Shown here: one piece after another, positions 51,768 through 60,640 of the stretch
Numbering within the stretch: the stretch's first letter is position 1
Layout of the letters: each line of letters opens with the position of its first letter
Assembly (NCBI RefSeq): GCF_015477605.1
Contig: NZ_JADLQX010000013.1
Span: forward strand, 62,001-126,000
DNA length: 64,000 nt
Direction of reading: 5' to 3'
Source: Nocardia amamiensis
GTDB lineage: Bacteria > Actinomycetota > Actinomycetes > Mycobacteriales > Mycobacteriaceae
Notes under the pieces: generated by a model
What the model was told of the DNA's origin: nothing
The model's input: only the letters and a program-made list of their open reading frames with translations
The model's database searches: none
Translations under genes and position numbers: made by a program

Positions 51768-52898
51768 ATGAAGACGAAGGGCGCGATCCTGTGGGGGATC
51801 GACCAGCCGTGGTCGGTGGAGGAGATCGAGGTCGGCGATCCGGTCGCCGGCGAGGTGCAGATCCGCATGGAGACCGCGGGCATGTGCCACTCCGACCATC
51901 ACATCGTGACCGGCGCGACCCCGATGCCGGCCTTCCCCGTGATGGGCGGGCACGAGGGCGCGGGCGTGATCACCAAGCTCGGTCCGGACTGTCCGACCGA
52001 CCTGCAGGTCGGCGACCACGTGATCCTGTCGTTCATCCCCGCCTGCGGCCGCTGTCCGGCCTGCGTCGCCGGGCACATGGCGCTGTGTGACCTGGGCGCG
52101 GGACTGCTACTCGGCCAGGCGATCAGCGACGGCACCTACCGCATCCAGGCGCGGGGCGAGAACGTCATCCCGATGTGCCTGTTGGGCACCTTCGCGCCGT
52201 ACATGACCGTGCACCACACCTCGGTGGTGAAGATCGATCCGGGCATTCCGTTCGAGGTCGCCTGCCTGGTCGGCTGCGGCGTGCCCACCGGATTCGGCTC
52301 GTCCACCCACGTCGCCCAGGTTGCTCCCGGCGAGACCGTGGTGATCGCGGGCATCGGCGGCGTCGGCATGAGCGCGCTGCAAGGCGCGGTGCTGTCGGGA
52401 GCCTCGAAAGTCGTTGCGATCGACCCGAATCCGTGGAAGCGCGAACAAGCACAGAAGTTCGGCGCCACGCATACCTACGAGAGCATGGCCGCCGCGATCA
52501 TGCCGCTGATGGAGGCCACCGAGGGCCGGATGGCGGAGAAGGTCATCCTGACCATGGGTGAGATGCACGGCGAGTACATCGAGGAGGGCCTGATCCTCAC
52601 CGCCAAGGCGGGCACCCTGGTGGTCACCTCGATGGGCCGGATGGACGAGAACGACGTCAAGCTGAACAGCTTCCTGCTGTCCATGCTGCAGAAGACGGTG
52701 AAGGGCTGCATCTTCGGCGGCGGCAACGCCCGCCAGGACGCGCCGCGCCTGCTGGCGCTGTACAAGTCCGGCCAGCTCAACCTGGACGACATGGTCACCC
52801 GCAGCTACTCCCTGGAGGAGATCAACCAGGGCTACCAGGACATGCTCGACGGCAAGAACATTCGCGGCATCATCAAGTACACCGAAGCCGACTGGTAA
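51768..52898 (+). CDS. NDMA-dependent zinc alcohol dehydrogenase
   Basis: A 376-residue medium-chain dehydrogenase of the actinobacterial group that keeps NADH bound and uses N,N-dimethyl-4-nitrosoaniline as an artificial acceptor. The start is KTKGAILWGIDQPWSVEEIEVGDP; the catalytic zinc site has CHSDHH and GGHEGAG; structural zinc Cys are in CGRCPACVAGHMALC; the NAD site is GIGGVGMSALQGAVLSGA. Start ATG 51768 has ACAGGA before it. The natural electron acceptor is often a mycofactocin system; none is seen here. A KstR-type box upstream hints at sterol metabolism. Confidence 0.92.
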   Translation: MKTKGAILWGIDQPWSVEEIEVGDPVAGEVQIRMETAGMCHSDHHIVTGATPMPAFPVMGGHEGAGVITKLGPDCPTDLQVGDHVILSFIPACGRCPACVAGHMALCDLGAGLLLGQAISDGTYRIQARGENVIPMCLLGTFAPYMTVHHTSVVKIDPGIPFEVACLVGCGVPTGFGSSTHVAQVAPGETVVIAGIGGVGMSALQGAVLSGASKVVAIDPNPWKREQAQKFGATHTYESMAAAIMPLMEATEGRMAEKVILTMGEMHGEYIEEGLILTAKAGTLVVTSMGRMDENDVKLNSFLLSMLQKTVKGCIFGGGNARQDAPRLLALYKSGQLNLDDMVTRSYSLEEINQGYQDMLDGKNIRGIIKYTEADW

Positions 52899-52911
52899 CC
52901 GCGGCGGAAGC

Positions 52912-53265
52912 TCAGTCCTTGCCCCGCTCGGCGAGTTCGGTGGCGATCCGTGCGATCAGGTCGTACGGGACCGGCTTGCCGAGTGGGAATTTCAACGTCC
53001 CCTTGCCCGCCTTGTACGGCTCGACCGCGCGCTGCAACGCCGTGTCGCCTTCGGGAATCGGGTAGAGGCTCACGTGCTGCTTCCAGCCCGCGAAATGAAC
53101 GACGTTGTGACCGTGCAGCCGAAATGTGGGAATGCCGTACCTGATCGCCTCGGTCGCATCCGGTAACGCTGTCCGGATGGTGCGTCTGATCGCTTCGAGG
53201 ACGCCCCGTACGTCCTCGGGGAACGCGGTCAGGTACGCGTCGATGCTGGTCTGCTGTTCCGCCAC
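52912..53265 (-). CDS. DUF1801 (YdhG-like) protein
   Basis: A 117-residue protein of the DUF1801 family: TSIDAYLTAFPEDVRGVLEAIRRTIRTALPDATEAIRYGIPTFRLHGHNVVHFAGWKQHVSLYPIP, ending GTLKFPLGKPVPYDLIARIATELAE. These single-domain alpha/beta proteins are common and of unknown function. The start is GTG 53265, with GAGGGG eight bases before it; a longer frame is not supported. It converges with the alcohol dehydrogenase gene, only 13 bases apart. Confidence 0.8.
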   Translation of the reverse strand: MAEQQTSIDAYLTAFPEDVRGVLEAIRRTIRTALPDATEAIRYGIPTFRLHGHNVVHFAGWKQHVSLYPIPEGDTALQRAVEPYKAGKGTLKFPLGKPVPYDLIARIATELAERGKD

Positions 53266-53601
53266 GATGTCCCCTCGATTCCACGATGGTTGACCGGTGG
53301 ATACTTCGCTGAGCCGGGCGCCGTGAGTGTATGCAGCCAACCCGCCGGACCTGCGCCGGCCGTGACTGTTCGGCGCGCCGCTCGCCGCCGAGCGGGTGCG
53401 TCACTCGTCCTCCGGTTCCGCGTCGGGACGGGTCCAGGCCAGGATCATCGCCGGAGTGCAGCCGCCGACGAGCAGCGCGGTCAGCAGCATCACCCCGCCC
53501 GCGTAGGCCGCCTGGATTTGCCCCGTCAACGGTGGAAGCAGCCCGCGGCCGCTGAGCCAAGGCTGCGCTGCAGCCGCGAGGCGTCGCGTGATGGTCTCAG
53601 C
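53266..53601. other. Spacer with weak small frame on the minus strand
   Basis: A 336-base gap. On the minus strand, 53401-53529 is open from a TTG with 42 codons and a hydrophobic stretch (VMLLTALLVGGCTPAMILAW), in frame with the stop of the hydrolase upstream. It has no ribosome site, so it is not called as a gene. Nothing else is seen. Confidence 0.35.
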
Positions 53602-54795
53602 TCAGATGCGACAGCGCAGCAGGGCTTCGCGCAGGTTACGACTGCGAACGTCATCGAGGACGGCGAGCCCCAGCCGGTTCATCGTGTAACCGAAGCCCAG
53701 ACCGGTTGCGGGATCGGCGAATCCGAACGAGCCGCCGAGACCGGTCGTGCCGTAGGCGCGCTTGTCCGAGCCGAAGCGGAATGTGCCGCGCGACTTGCGG
53801 AAGCCGAGGTGGTAGCGGCTCTTGGTGTGCAGCACCAAGTCCTCGGCGGGGACGTCGTCGGCGGTCTCGGCCGCGGCGAGCCGGTCGAGCAGTGCGTCGT
53901 CGATCGGCAGCGCGCCGGTGCGGGCCGCGGCAGCGCCGTAGATCTTGGCCAGCGCGCGGGCGTTGCCGACGCCGTTGTGCCCGGGTAGTTCCACCTCGAG
54001 GAATTCACGTCGCGTCGCCCGTGCCGGGGCTCCGCAGCGCGGATTGGTCAGCGCCGCGTAGGACAGCCCGCGTTTGGCGTAGATCTCCGCGCCGATCCGC
54101 AGCGGGATATCGCGCTCGTAGCGCAACACGTCCAGCCCGCGGGTCGCCGACAGCATGGCGATGCGGTCCATGCTCTGCTCGGCGGGCAGGCCGATGAAGA
54201 AATCGAGGCCGAGCGGTGCGGCGATGTCCTCAGCGAAGATGCGCCCGAGCGTGCGGCCCCGCGGGTCTACCCGGCGCAGCAACTCGCCCTGGTACAGCCC
54301 GAGAGTGATCGCGTGGTAGCCGTGTCTGGTGCCGGGCCGCCACGCGGGTTTCTGCGCGGCCAGAATGGTGGCGAGCCCGTCCAGATCGGCGATCTGGGGC
54401 AACCGGACGATTTCGCTCAGGCCCGACAGCCCGGCTTGGTGGTCGATAAGTTGACGCACGGTCACCGCGTCCTTGCCGTGCGCGGCGAACTCCGGCCAGT
54501 ACTTCGCCACCGGCTGCTCGTAGTCGAGCAAACCTTTGCTCACCGCCCCGGCGACGGCGAACGCCGCCATGCCCTTGGTCGAGGAGAACACCGGCACGAT
54601 CGTGTCCTGCTCCCACGGCAGCGTGCGCAGCCGATCGCGGAAGCCGGCCCACAGGTCCACCACCGGGCGGTCGCCCGCGTAGACCGCGACGGCGGCGCCG
54701 ATTTCGCCGTGCTGGGCGAAGTTGCGGCGGAATGCGTCGGCGACCGGTCCGAAACCGGACGCGACGTCCCCGTGAACAGTGGGCTTTTCACTCAT
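53602..54795 (-). CDS. Beta-lactamase-fold serine hydrolase (EstB/class C-like)
   Basis: A 397-residue protein of the serine beta-lactamase superfamily. The SxxK motif is in PVFSSTKGMAAFAV (~70-82), with WEQDTIVPV before it; the tyrosine motif region is HGYHAITLGLYQGELL; the third motif is TTGLGGSFGFADPATGLGFGYTMN. Members are esterases, lipases or peptidases, not usually resistance enzymes. The start ATG 54795 gives the family's usual N-terminus (VHGDVASGFGPVADAFRRNF). It is divergent from a second, shorter member of the fold at 54835, 39 bases away. Confidence 0.85.
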   Translation of the reverse strand: MSEKPTVHGDVASGFGPVADAFRRNFAQHGEIGAAVAVYAGDRPVVDLWAGFRDRLRTLPWEQDTIVPVFSSTKGMAAFAVAGAVSKGLLDYEQPVAKYWPEFAAHGKDAVTVRQLIDHQAGLSGLSEIVRLPQIADLDGLATILAAQKPAWRPGTRHGYHAITLGLYQGELLRRVDPRGRTLGRIFAEDIAAPLGLDFFIGLPAEQSMDRIAMLSATRGLDVLRYERDIPLRIGAEIYAKRGLSYAALTNPRCGAPARATRREFLEVELPGHNGVGNARALAKIYGAAAARTGALPIDDALLDRLAAAETADDVPAEDLVLHTKSRYHLGFRKSRGTFRFGSDKRAYGTTGLGGSFGFADPATGLGFGYTMNRLGLAVLDDVRSRNLREALLRCRI

Positions 54796-54834
54796 GGCGA
54801 CTCGATGGTACTGATGCGGCTCTCGTAGGCTCGC

Positions 54835-55671
54835 ATGGTGCGAGCACTCGAGCAGATTCGGGAATGGCCGGTCCGGCACGCGGCGGCGGCGGTGGTCACC
54901 GCGGATGGGGAAACCGCGAACGAGGGTGATGTCGACCGGGTGTTCCCGCTGGCGTCGGTGACCAAGCCGTTGGTCGCCTACGCCGTTCTGGTCGCGGTGG
55001 AAGAGGGCGCGGTCGAACTCGACCAGCCCGCCGGGCCGCCCGGCGCCACGGTGCGTCATCTACTTGCCCACACCTCCGGACTCGCGTTCGACACCACCAA
55101 TGTCCAAGCCGCCCCTGGTACGAAGCGGATCTATTCGAGCGCGGGGTTCGAGGTGCTCGCGGAGTTCGTCACCGAGCAGACCGGGATCGCGTTCGACGAG
55201 TATCTGCGCGACGCGGTGTTCGCGCCGCTGGGGATGACGGCGTCGGTGCTGGCCGGTTCGGCCGGGCACGCGGCACGGTCCACCGCCGCGGATCTCGCCC
55301 GCTTCGCCGCCGAATTGCTGAATCCCCGGTTGATCTCGCCGCAGACGCACGCCGAGGCCATCTCCGTCCAGTTCCCTGGCCTGAACGGCGTGCTCCCCGG
55401 CTACGGCTCGCAGCGTCCCAACGACTGGGGACTCGGCTTCGAGATTCGCGACGGGAAGACGCCGCACTGGACCGGTGGCACGAATTCGCCACAAACCTAT
55501 GGACATTTCGGCCAATCCGGGACATTTTTATGGGTTGACCCTCGAACGGGTTTGGCGTGTCTCGCCTTGAGCGACGAGAATTTCGGCGACTGGGCGCGGG
55601 CGGCCTGGCCACCGCTCAGCGATGCGGTCATCGCGGAGGCGGCAGCCATACGCAACACGGCTGTGAAGTAA
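54835..55671 (+). CDS. Beta-lactamase-fold serine hydrolase, short form
   Basis: A 278-residue protein of the same fold as its divergent neighbour, without a signal peptide. The SxxK motif is in FPLASVTKPLVAYAV; the Tyr motif is IYSSAGFEVLAEFV, with Ser instead of the usual Asn; the third motif is YGHFGQSGTFLWVDP. It is shorter than average. Such proteins often act as esterases. The start is ATG 54835. The substrate is unknown. The pair of divergent genes may share control. Confidence 0.83.
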   Translation: MVRALEQIREWPVRHAAAAVVTADGETANEGDVDRVFPLASVTKPLVAYAVLVAVEEGAVELDQPAGPPGATVRHLLAHTSGLAFDTTNVQAAPGTKRIYSSAGFEVLAEFVTEQTGIAFDEYLRDAVFAPLGMTASVLAGSAGHAARSTAADLARFAAELLNPRLISPQTHAEAISVQFPGLNGVLPGYGSQRPNDWGLGFEIRDGKTPHWTGGTNSPQTYGHFGQSGTFLWVDPRTGLACLALSDENFGDWARAAWPPLSDAVIAEAAAIRNTAVK

Positions 55672-55766
55672 CACGTGTAACTTCGGGCACTCCAGTAGAC
55701 TCGGGCAACGCCAGTTCGATGAGTCGTTGGGGAAGACGTTCCTCGTCGAAGCTGGAGGTGTTGGTG

Positions 55767-56300
55767 GTGCGCGCATCGAGTCAGTTCGCGGACGCGACGG
55801 CGGGTGTGGTCTACATCCACTCGTCGCCTGCCGCGCTGTGCCCGCATGTCGAGTGGGCGCTGACCTCGGCCCTTGCCGCCCCCGCGAAGCTGCGCTGGAC
55901 CGCGCAGCCGGCCGACGGACAGCTGCGCGCGACCAGCGAATGGATCGGCCCCGTCGGCACCGCCTCCCGGATCGCCCAATCGTTGCGCTCCTGGCCGGTG
56001 CTGCGTTTCGAGGTGACCGAGGACCCCAGCGAAGGCGTGGACGGCGAGCGCTACAGCTTCGTCCCCGGCCTCGGTCTCTGGCACGGCTCCACCAGCGCCA
56101 ACGGCGACGTCATGATCGGCGAAATGCGTTTGCGCGCCATGCTCCAAGCCACCCGCGAACTCGGCAAGTACTCCGCTTACGACCTGGCCGCCGAAATTGA
56201 CCGCGCCCTCGGCACCGCCTGGGATGAGGACCTCGAAATCTACCGCTACGGAACAGAATCCGGCGCCGAGGTCACCTGGCTGCGCCGCGATGTGGGGTAG
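55767..56300 (+). CDS. DUF3145 family protein
   Basis: A 177-residue protein found throughout actinobacteria. It starts VRASSQFADATAGVVYIHSSPAALCPHVEWALTSAL and continues with LRWTAQPADGQLRATSEWIGPVGTASRIAQSLRSWPVLRFEVTEDPSEGVDGERYSFVPGLGLWHGSTSANGDV, ending in DLEIYRYGTESGAEVTWLRRDVG. The function is not known. GGAGG lies upstream; I start at GTG 55767 (with GTG 55764 the alternative). The frame before it has no family support. Confidence 0.85.
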   Translation: MRASSQFADATAGVVYIHSSPAALCPHVEWALTSALAAPAKLRWTAQPADGQLRATSEWIGPVGTASRIAQSLRSWPVLRFEVTEDPSEGVDGERYSFVPGLGLWHGSTSANGDVMIGEMRLRAMLQATRELGKYSAYDLAAEIDRALGTAWDEDLEIYRYGTESGAEVTWLRRDVG

Positions 56301-56597
56301 GTGGCGGAGTCGGGCTGTTCCCACGTCGACGCGCCTACGTCGATGTGCCGAACGCCGCCGCTGTGGACTGGGTGGACGCCACCCGACTCGAGCTCTCCAC
56401 ACCGCTGCACGGTGAATGCCGTGCGATGAGCTGCGCAATCCGCCGGGGGGCCGATACCGCTGTTGCTATCCATTAGCTAGCTTCGGGGCGCTACCCTTGA
56501 GCAGGGAAGGTGCGGCGGAAAGGAGATGGCGTGGGCCAACTGCTATACGCATCGGGTAGCCGCCGTGTGATCGCCTTCGGTTGATCCCGAGCTACCG

Positions 56598-58814
56598 ATG
56601 CACGAGCCGATCGATCCGGTCGATTCAGCGGAACGGACCCGCACAACGCTGGCCACCGCGGTGGCGCGGTTCTCCGAGGCTTGGGCCTCCGGGTTCCCAC
56701 CCGATCTGTCCGGATATCTGCCTCGTGAACCGGCCGAGCGGCGTACGGTACTGATCGAACTGATCAAGATCGACCTCGAATATCGCTGGGTTCGTTATCA
56801 CTTTCCCAAACGACTGATCGAATACCGGGCCGAATTCGCGGAGCTGCGCGATGGTCCGCTTCCGGACGCGCTGCTGTACGAGGAATTCCACGCGCTGCGC
56901 CGCGGTTCGGGGACACGCGATGCGGCCACCATGTCCGCCGAGGTCACCGCCCAGGCGGCCGGTCCTGAGTTCGCACAGCTTACGAGCGACTACCGCAGCA
57001 CGATAATCGCCCGTCCGAGTGCCCAGGTCTCACTCGACGCCATCAATGTCGGCGACCATGTCGATGATTTCGACCTTCTGATGCGGATCGGGGCGGGCGC
57101 ATTCGCCCAGGTGTATCTCGCTCGGCAGCAGTCGATGCAGCGACTGGTCGCGGTCAAGATTTCCCATAACCACGGCATCGAGCCGCAGACCCTCGCCCAA
57201 TTGGACCACGAGTACATCGTGCGCATCTTCGACCAGCGACTCATCGCCGATGGCGAGCTGAGGCTGCTCTACATGCAGTACCTACCTGGGGGAACGCTGC
57301 TGGACGTGCTGCGCTTCCTGCGCTCGACGCCGCCCGAACAGCGCAGTGGCCAAGTGTTGCTCGATGCCGTCGACAAGGAACTGGCCGATAAGGGCGAGGT
57401 TCGGCCTTCCGAATCGGCTATCCGGGCGCGGACGGCAACCCTGACCTGGCCGGAGACCGTCGCCTGGCTGGGCCGCCGACTGGCGGACGCCCTGCAGCAC
57501 GCCTCCGAGCGCGGCGTGCTGCATCGGGACATCAAACCTGCGAACGTGCTGCTGAGTGCGGAGGGAATCCCGAAGTTGGCCGACTTCAACGTCAGCTTCA
57601 GCCAACGCGTCAAGGGCACGAGTCCGCTGGCGTATTTCGGCGGATCACTGTCTTACATGTCGCCCGAACAGCTGGAGGCCTGCCATCCGGACCTGCCGGG
57701 AACCGCCGCCGACCTCGACACTCGCAGCGACCTCTTCGCGCTCGGGGTCATGTTGTGGGAGTTGCTGACCGGGCGCCGTCCGTTCGCGGACGAAACGTCC
57801 GCAGGCGAGTCGGAGACGTCGCTGGCCCGCATGCTCGAACTGCGGCGCAGACCCGTCGATCCGGCGTTCCTGTCGGAGCTTCCCCCGGATTGCCCCATGG
57901 CCCTGCGCGGGGTGCTGCTGAAGTGTCTGTCGCCCGACCCTGAAGACCGCTACTCGTGCGGTTCCGAATTAGCCCAGCAGCTCGACTTGTGCCTCGAGGA
58001 GAGGGCTCGCGACCTCGTCTATCCGTTGCCGGACAGTTGGCGGGCACGGCTTGCGCGGTGGTCCATCCCCATTCTGTGGTTGTCTTCGCTGGTCGGCATC
58101 AGCGTCGCGTCGGCCTACCTGGCTGTACATACCCACGCACTGATCAGGGGGCTACTGTCCGACGCCACCAACGCGCAGCTCGACCGGGGCGTCCTGGTTT
58201 TCAATCTTTGTGCTTGGCCGCTGGCCATCGTCATCTGGGGATACGTATCGCGCGAGCTGGTCGCTGTTCCGCGCGGCCTGCGCGACGGCAGACGCTACGA
58301 CGAGGCAATGCTCGCGCGGGTGCGATCTCGAACACTGCTGTGGGGGGATTTCTGCGCGATGCTCACCTTTCTGTTCTCGGTGGCCGCAACCGTGGCAGGG
58401 GTGCTGCTGCTGCACTGGTTCACCGATATCCCGACGCGGCTGCTGATTCATGCGGCGACGACCGTGCTGGTGTCGGGCACCATCTCCGTCGCCTACACCT
58501 TCTTCCTTTCGACCTTCTACATCGTCCGCTGTGTCTATCCCGTCTATCTGCGCCACGGCCGCACGACGGCCCGCGACTTCGCCGATCTGCACGCGTTGCG
58601 GCGGAGAACCACGGTGTATCTGGCGGTAACGGCGTCGGTTCCGCTGGTCGGCGTACTGGCCGGATTCAGCGCCGGCCTCGAGCCCGCGGAGCTTCCGCTC
58701 GTCCGCGACTCGGTGCTGGGACTGTGCGCGGCCTCCGGGCTCGCATTCGTCGCCGTCTATTGGTTGTTCCGGAAGCTGGACGCAGACCTGCGCGCGCTCC
58801 AGCGGGTGGTCTAG
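56598..58814 (+). CDS. Planctomycete-style Ser/Thr kinase with multi-span C-terminus
   Basis: A 738-residue kinase that is unusual for actinobacteria. The N-terminal ~150 residues are a helical pre-domain (FSEAWASGFPPDLSGYLP). The kinase domain (about 158-480) has GAGAFAQVYLARQ (165-177), K187, HRDIKPANVLL (309-319), then ADFNVSF (328-334) where DFG is DFN, and FGGSLSYMSPEQLEACHP with DTRSDLFALGVMLWELLTGRRPF. These features resemble kinases of Planctomycetes. The last ~250 residues hold six membrane helices (from ~495) with no outside sensor domain. A gene from another phylum is plausible. The signal and targets are unknown. Confidence 0.87.
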   Translation: MHEPIDPVDSAERTRTTLATAVARFSEAWASGFPPDLSGYLPREPAERRTVLIELIKIDLEYRWVRYHFPKRLIEYRAEFAELRDGPLPDALLYEEFHALRRGSGTRDAATMSAEVTAQAAGPEFAQLTSDYRSTIIARPSAQVSLDAINVGDHVDDFDLLMRIGAGAFAQVYLARQQSMQRLVAVKISHNHGIEPQTLAQLDHEYIVRIFDQRLIADGELRLLYMQYLPGGTLLDVLRFLRSTPPEQRSGQVLLDAVDKELADKGEVRPSESAIRARTATLTWPETVAWLGRRLADALQHASERGVLHRDIKPANVLLSAEGIPKLADFNVSFSQRVKGTSPLAYFGGSLSYMSPEQLEACHPDLPGTAADLDTRSDLFALGVMLWELLTGRRPFADETSAGESETSLARMLELRRRPVDPAFLSELPPDCPMALRGVLLKCLSPDPEDRYSCGSELAQQLDLCLEERARDLVYPLPDSWRARLARWSIPILWLSSLVGISVASAYLAVHTHALIRGLLSDATNAQLDRGVLVFNLCAWPLAIVIWGYVSRELVAVPRGLRDGRRYDEAMLARVRSRTLLWGDFCAMLTFLFSVAATVAGVLLLHWFTDIPTRLLIHAATTVLVSGTISVAYTFFLSTFYIVRCVYPVYLRHGRTTARDFADLHALRRRTTVYLAVTASVPLVGVLAGFSAGLEPAELPLVRDSVLGLCAASGLAFVAVYWLFRKLDADLRALQRVV

Positions 58815-59073
58815 CCGACGGGAGGCACGCTCTGCTCGAAGGTGAACACGTTCTCCGGGTCGTATGTCGCCTTCGCCTGTCGCAGCCGCTCGCGGTTGGA
58901 GCCCTAGTACTCGCGCTCCCAGTCCGATGCAGGGGCGTTCGGCACGTTGACGTAGGCGCCGTCGCCGTAGGGGCGCAGCGCGCGCCAGAAGTCGGCTGCC
59001 CAGCCCAGCGCCTCGGCGTTCAGCGCGGGGTCGTTCCATGCCGCCCCTGGCTCGCTGGTGAGATCTCGCCATC
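58811..59073 (-). pseudogene. C-terminal remnant of an FAD-linked oxidoreductase (BBE domain)
   Basis: The minus strand encodes WNDPALNAEALGWAADFWRALRPYGDGAYVNVPNAP..DWEREY, then a TAG, then GSNRERLRQAKATYDPENVFTFEQSVPPVG and a stop. This is the typical berberine-bridge end (Y-x-x-x-x-RL..K..yDP.NvF). The in-frame TAG stands where a Tyr is expected, and no start or FAD-binding part remains upstream, so it is dead. Its last codons overlap the end of the kinase gene. It may be a relic of a gene like that at the left edge. Confidence 0.72.
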
Positions 59074-59224
59074 TGATTAATGCCGCCGCCGGGTGTCGCG
59101 GCGATCGTGACCGCCTGGTCCGCCGCCGGACGCCTAGTGTGCGCGGGCGGCAGCCGCTGCGGCGAGGTGATTAGCACTGTGGCGCGGCGCTGGTAGTCGG
59201 CGTGCGGTCACGTCGGACTCCTCA

Positions 59225-60454
59225 TCAGTGTGATGGGAGGCCGACTCGATCGCACAGATCCCGAACGTCGTCGCGCATTCCTGATGGCGGGCGTTTCTGC
59301 AACGCGTGCAGGATCTCGCGGGCGTATCCGTTGTACCGGATCGTCTCGGAGGCTGTTTGCTCCGATTTATTCAGTAGCGCAAGGGCGGCGACGAACTCGT
59401 CACGCTGGTAATGCGCGCGGGCCACCTCGATGAAATGGCGGCTGCGGCGCGGTACGGATGCTATCCGGTCGGCATCGAACGAGCCCGCCGCGCGCAAGGC
59501 CTCGCCCGGTCGGTGCAGTTCTACTCCGAGCGTCGTCGCGTGTGCTTGCACCACCGGGATCGAAAACGAGGTCTGGACGTGGCGGTAGGTCGGTCCGAGT
59601 GAGTGGGCGATCCGGCTGGCTGATTCCCAGTGTGCCCAGGCATCGCCATAACGACCGCGGCGGGCATGTACGTACGCGAGCTCAGCCTGGAGAGCCCCGG
59701 TGATACCTCGCCAATCATCCGGAATGCCGTCTCGGTCGAGATAGGGCGTGAGCTGTGAGATCGCGCTGCGCGCCAACGCTATTCCCTCGTCCCAGCGACC
59801 GCTGTCGCGCAATGCCTGAACCATCGACCACGTACCGCACGCGATCAGGTAAGGATCGTCTGCCTCGTACGCCTCGTTCAGTGCGCGGTCGGCGACCAGC
59901 CAGACGAGTTCTGCCGCAGGCTGATACGCCACGAAGAAGTCCGTGAGTTGATAGACGCCCGAAAGGACGCGTCGAGCGGCGCGGCGGTCGTCGCGAAGCG
60001 CTCGCACTGCGCCCTGCGTGTCTCTGATCAATCCGGGCAGGAGAGCGCCTAGCTGCGTCCGATGATCCGGGCTCGCGTGACGTACTTGCCATGCCTGATG
60101 GAGCCGTAAGGCCAAGTCCTCGGTTCCAGGCGAGCGATTCGGAGCTGTCACGCGGTGGTCGCTCAACGCCGTTTGCACATCAGTCAGCGCGGCGTGTTGT
60201 TCACTTGCAAACACCGATACGGGCACAGCGTGCTCATCGCCCGTCAGCGCGGCGAGATCCTCGAGTTCGAGCGCGCGGGCGATCCGCAAGAGCATCGGAA
60301 GCCGAGGGGTCTGTAGGTGGCAATTCTCCACCGCCGTTAACCATTCGACTGATCGACCGACCAGGCCCGCGAGGGCTGGCCGTGACATACCGCCACGCTC
60401 ACGGTGCCACCGGATGCGCTCGCCGACCGGGGCGTTGTCGTCGTAGCTGTACAC
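59225..60454 (-). CDS. XRE-family regulator with TPR-like C-terminus (2)
   Basis: A 409-residue protein. The HTH is in ERIRWHRERGGMSRPALAGLVGRSVEWLTAVENCHLQTPRLPMLLRIARAL (~10-60). The C-terminal ~300 residues are helical repeats (GRWDEGIALARSAISQLTPYL; GRYGDAWAHWESASRIAHSLG; FIEVARAHYQRDEFVAALALLNKSEQTASETIRYNGYAREILHAL), typical for signal-sensing actinomycete regulators. Start is GTG 60454, with GAGAGGGGTAG before it. It is divergent from another XRE-TPR gene, 186 bases away, and the two may control each other. Confidence 0.83.
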   Translation of the reverse strand: MYSYDDNAPVGERIRWHRERGGMSRPALAGLVGRSVEWLTAVENCHLQTPRLPMLLRIARALELEDLAALTGDEHAVPVSVFASEQHAALTDVQTALSDHRVTAPNRSPGTEDLALRLHQAWQVRHASPDHRTQLGALLPGLIRDTQGAVRALRDDRRAARRVLSGVYQLTDFFVAYQPAAELVWLVADRALNEAYEADDPYLIACGTWSMVQALRDSGRWDEGIALARSAISQLTPYLDRDGIPDDWRGITGALQAELAYVHARRGRYGDAWAHWESASRIAHSLGPTYRHVQTSFSIPVVQAHATTLGVELHRPGEALRAAGSFDADRIASVPRRSRHFIEVARAHYQRDEFVAALALLNKSEQTASETIRYNGYAREILHALQKRPPSGMRDDVRDLCDRVGLPSH

Positions 60455-60640
60455 GTCTCTACCCCTCTCGCCACTGGCTCGGTGGGTCAAGCCTAATTGG
60501 ACGATCCTCGCTGATACCGGTCCTAATACAGTTTGTAACTCACCCGATTTGGGGTGCCGCTGCTTACTGCGCGCGAATGGAGTCACGATCCATCGGCTGT
60601 CAGCCTGGTGCGTGTGCGCGCGGCCGCCTACGCTCGAGAT

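Noticed and set aside
53401..53529. A 42-codon hydrophobic frame after the beta-lactamase-fold gene
   Set aside because: TTG start without a ribosome site, in frame with the upstream stop; kept only as a note in the spacer entry.
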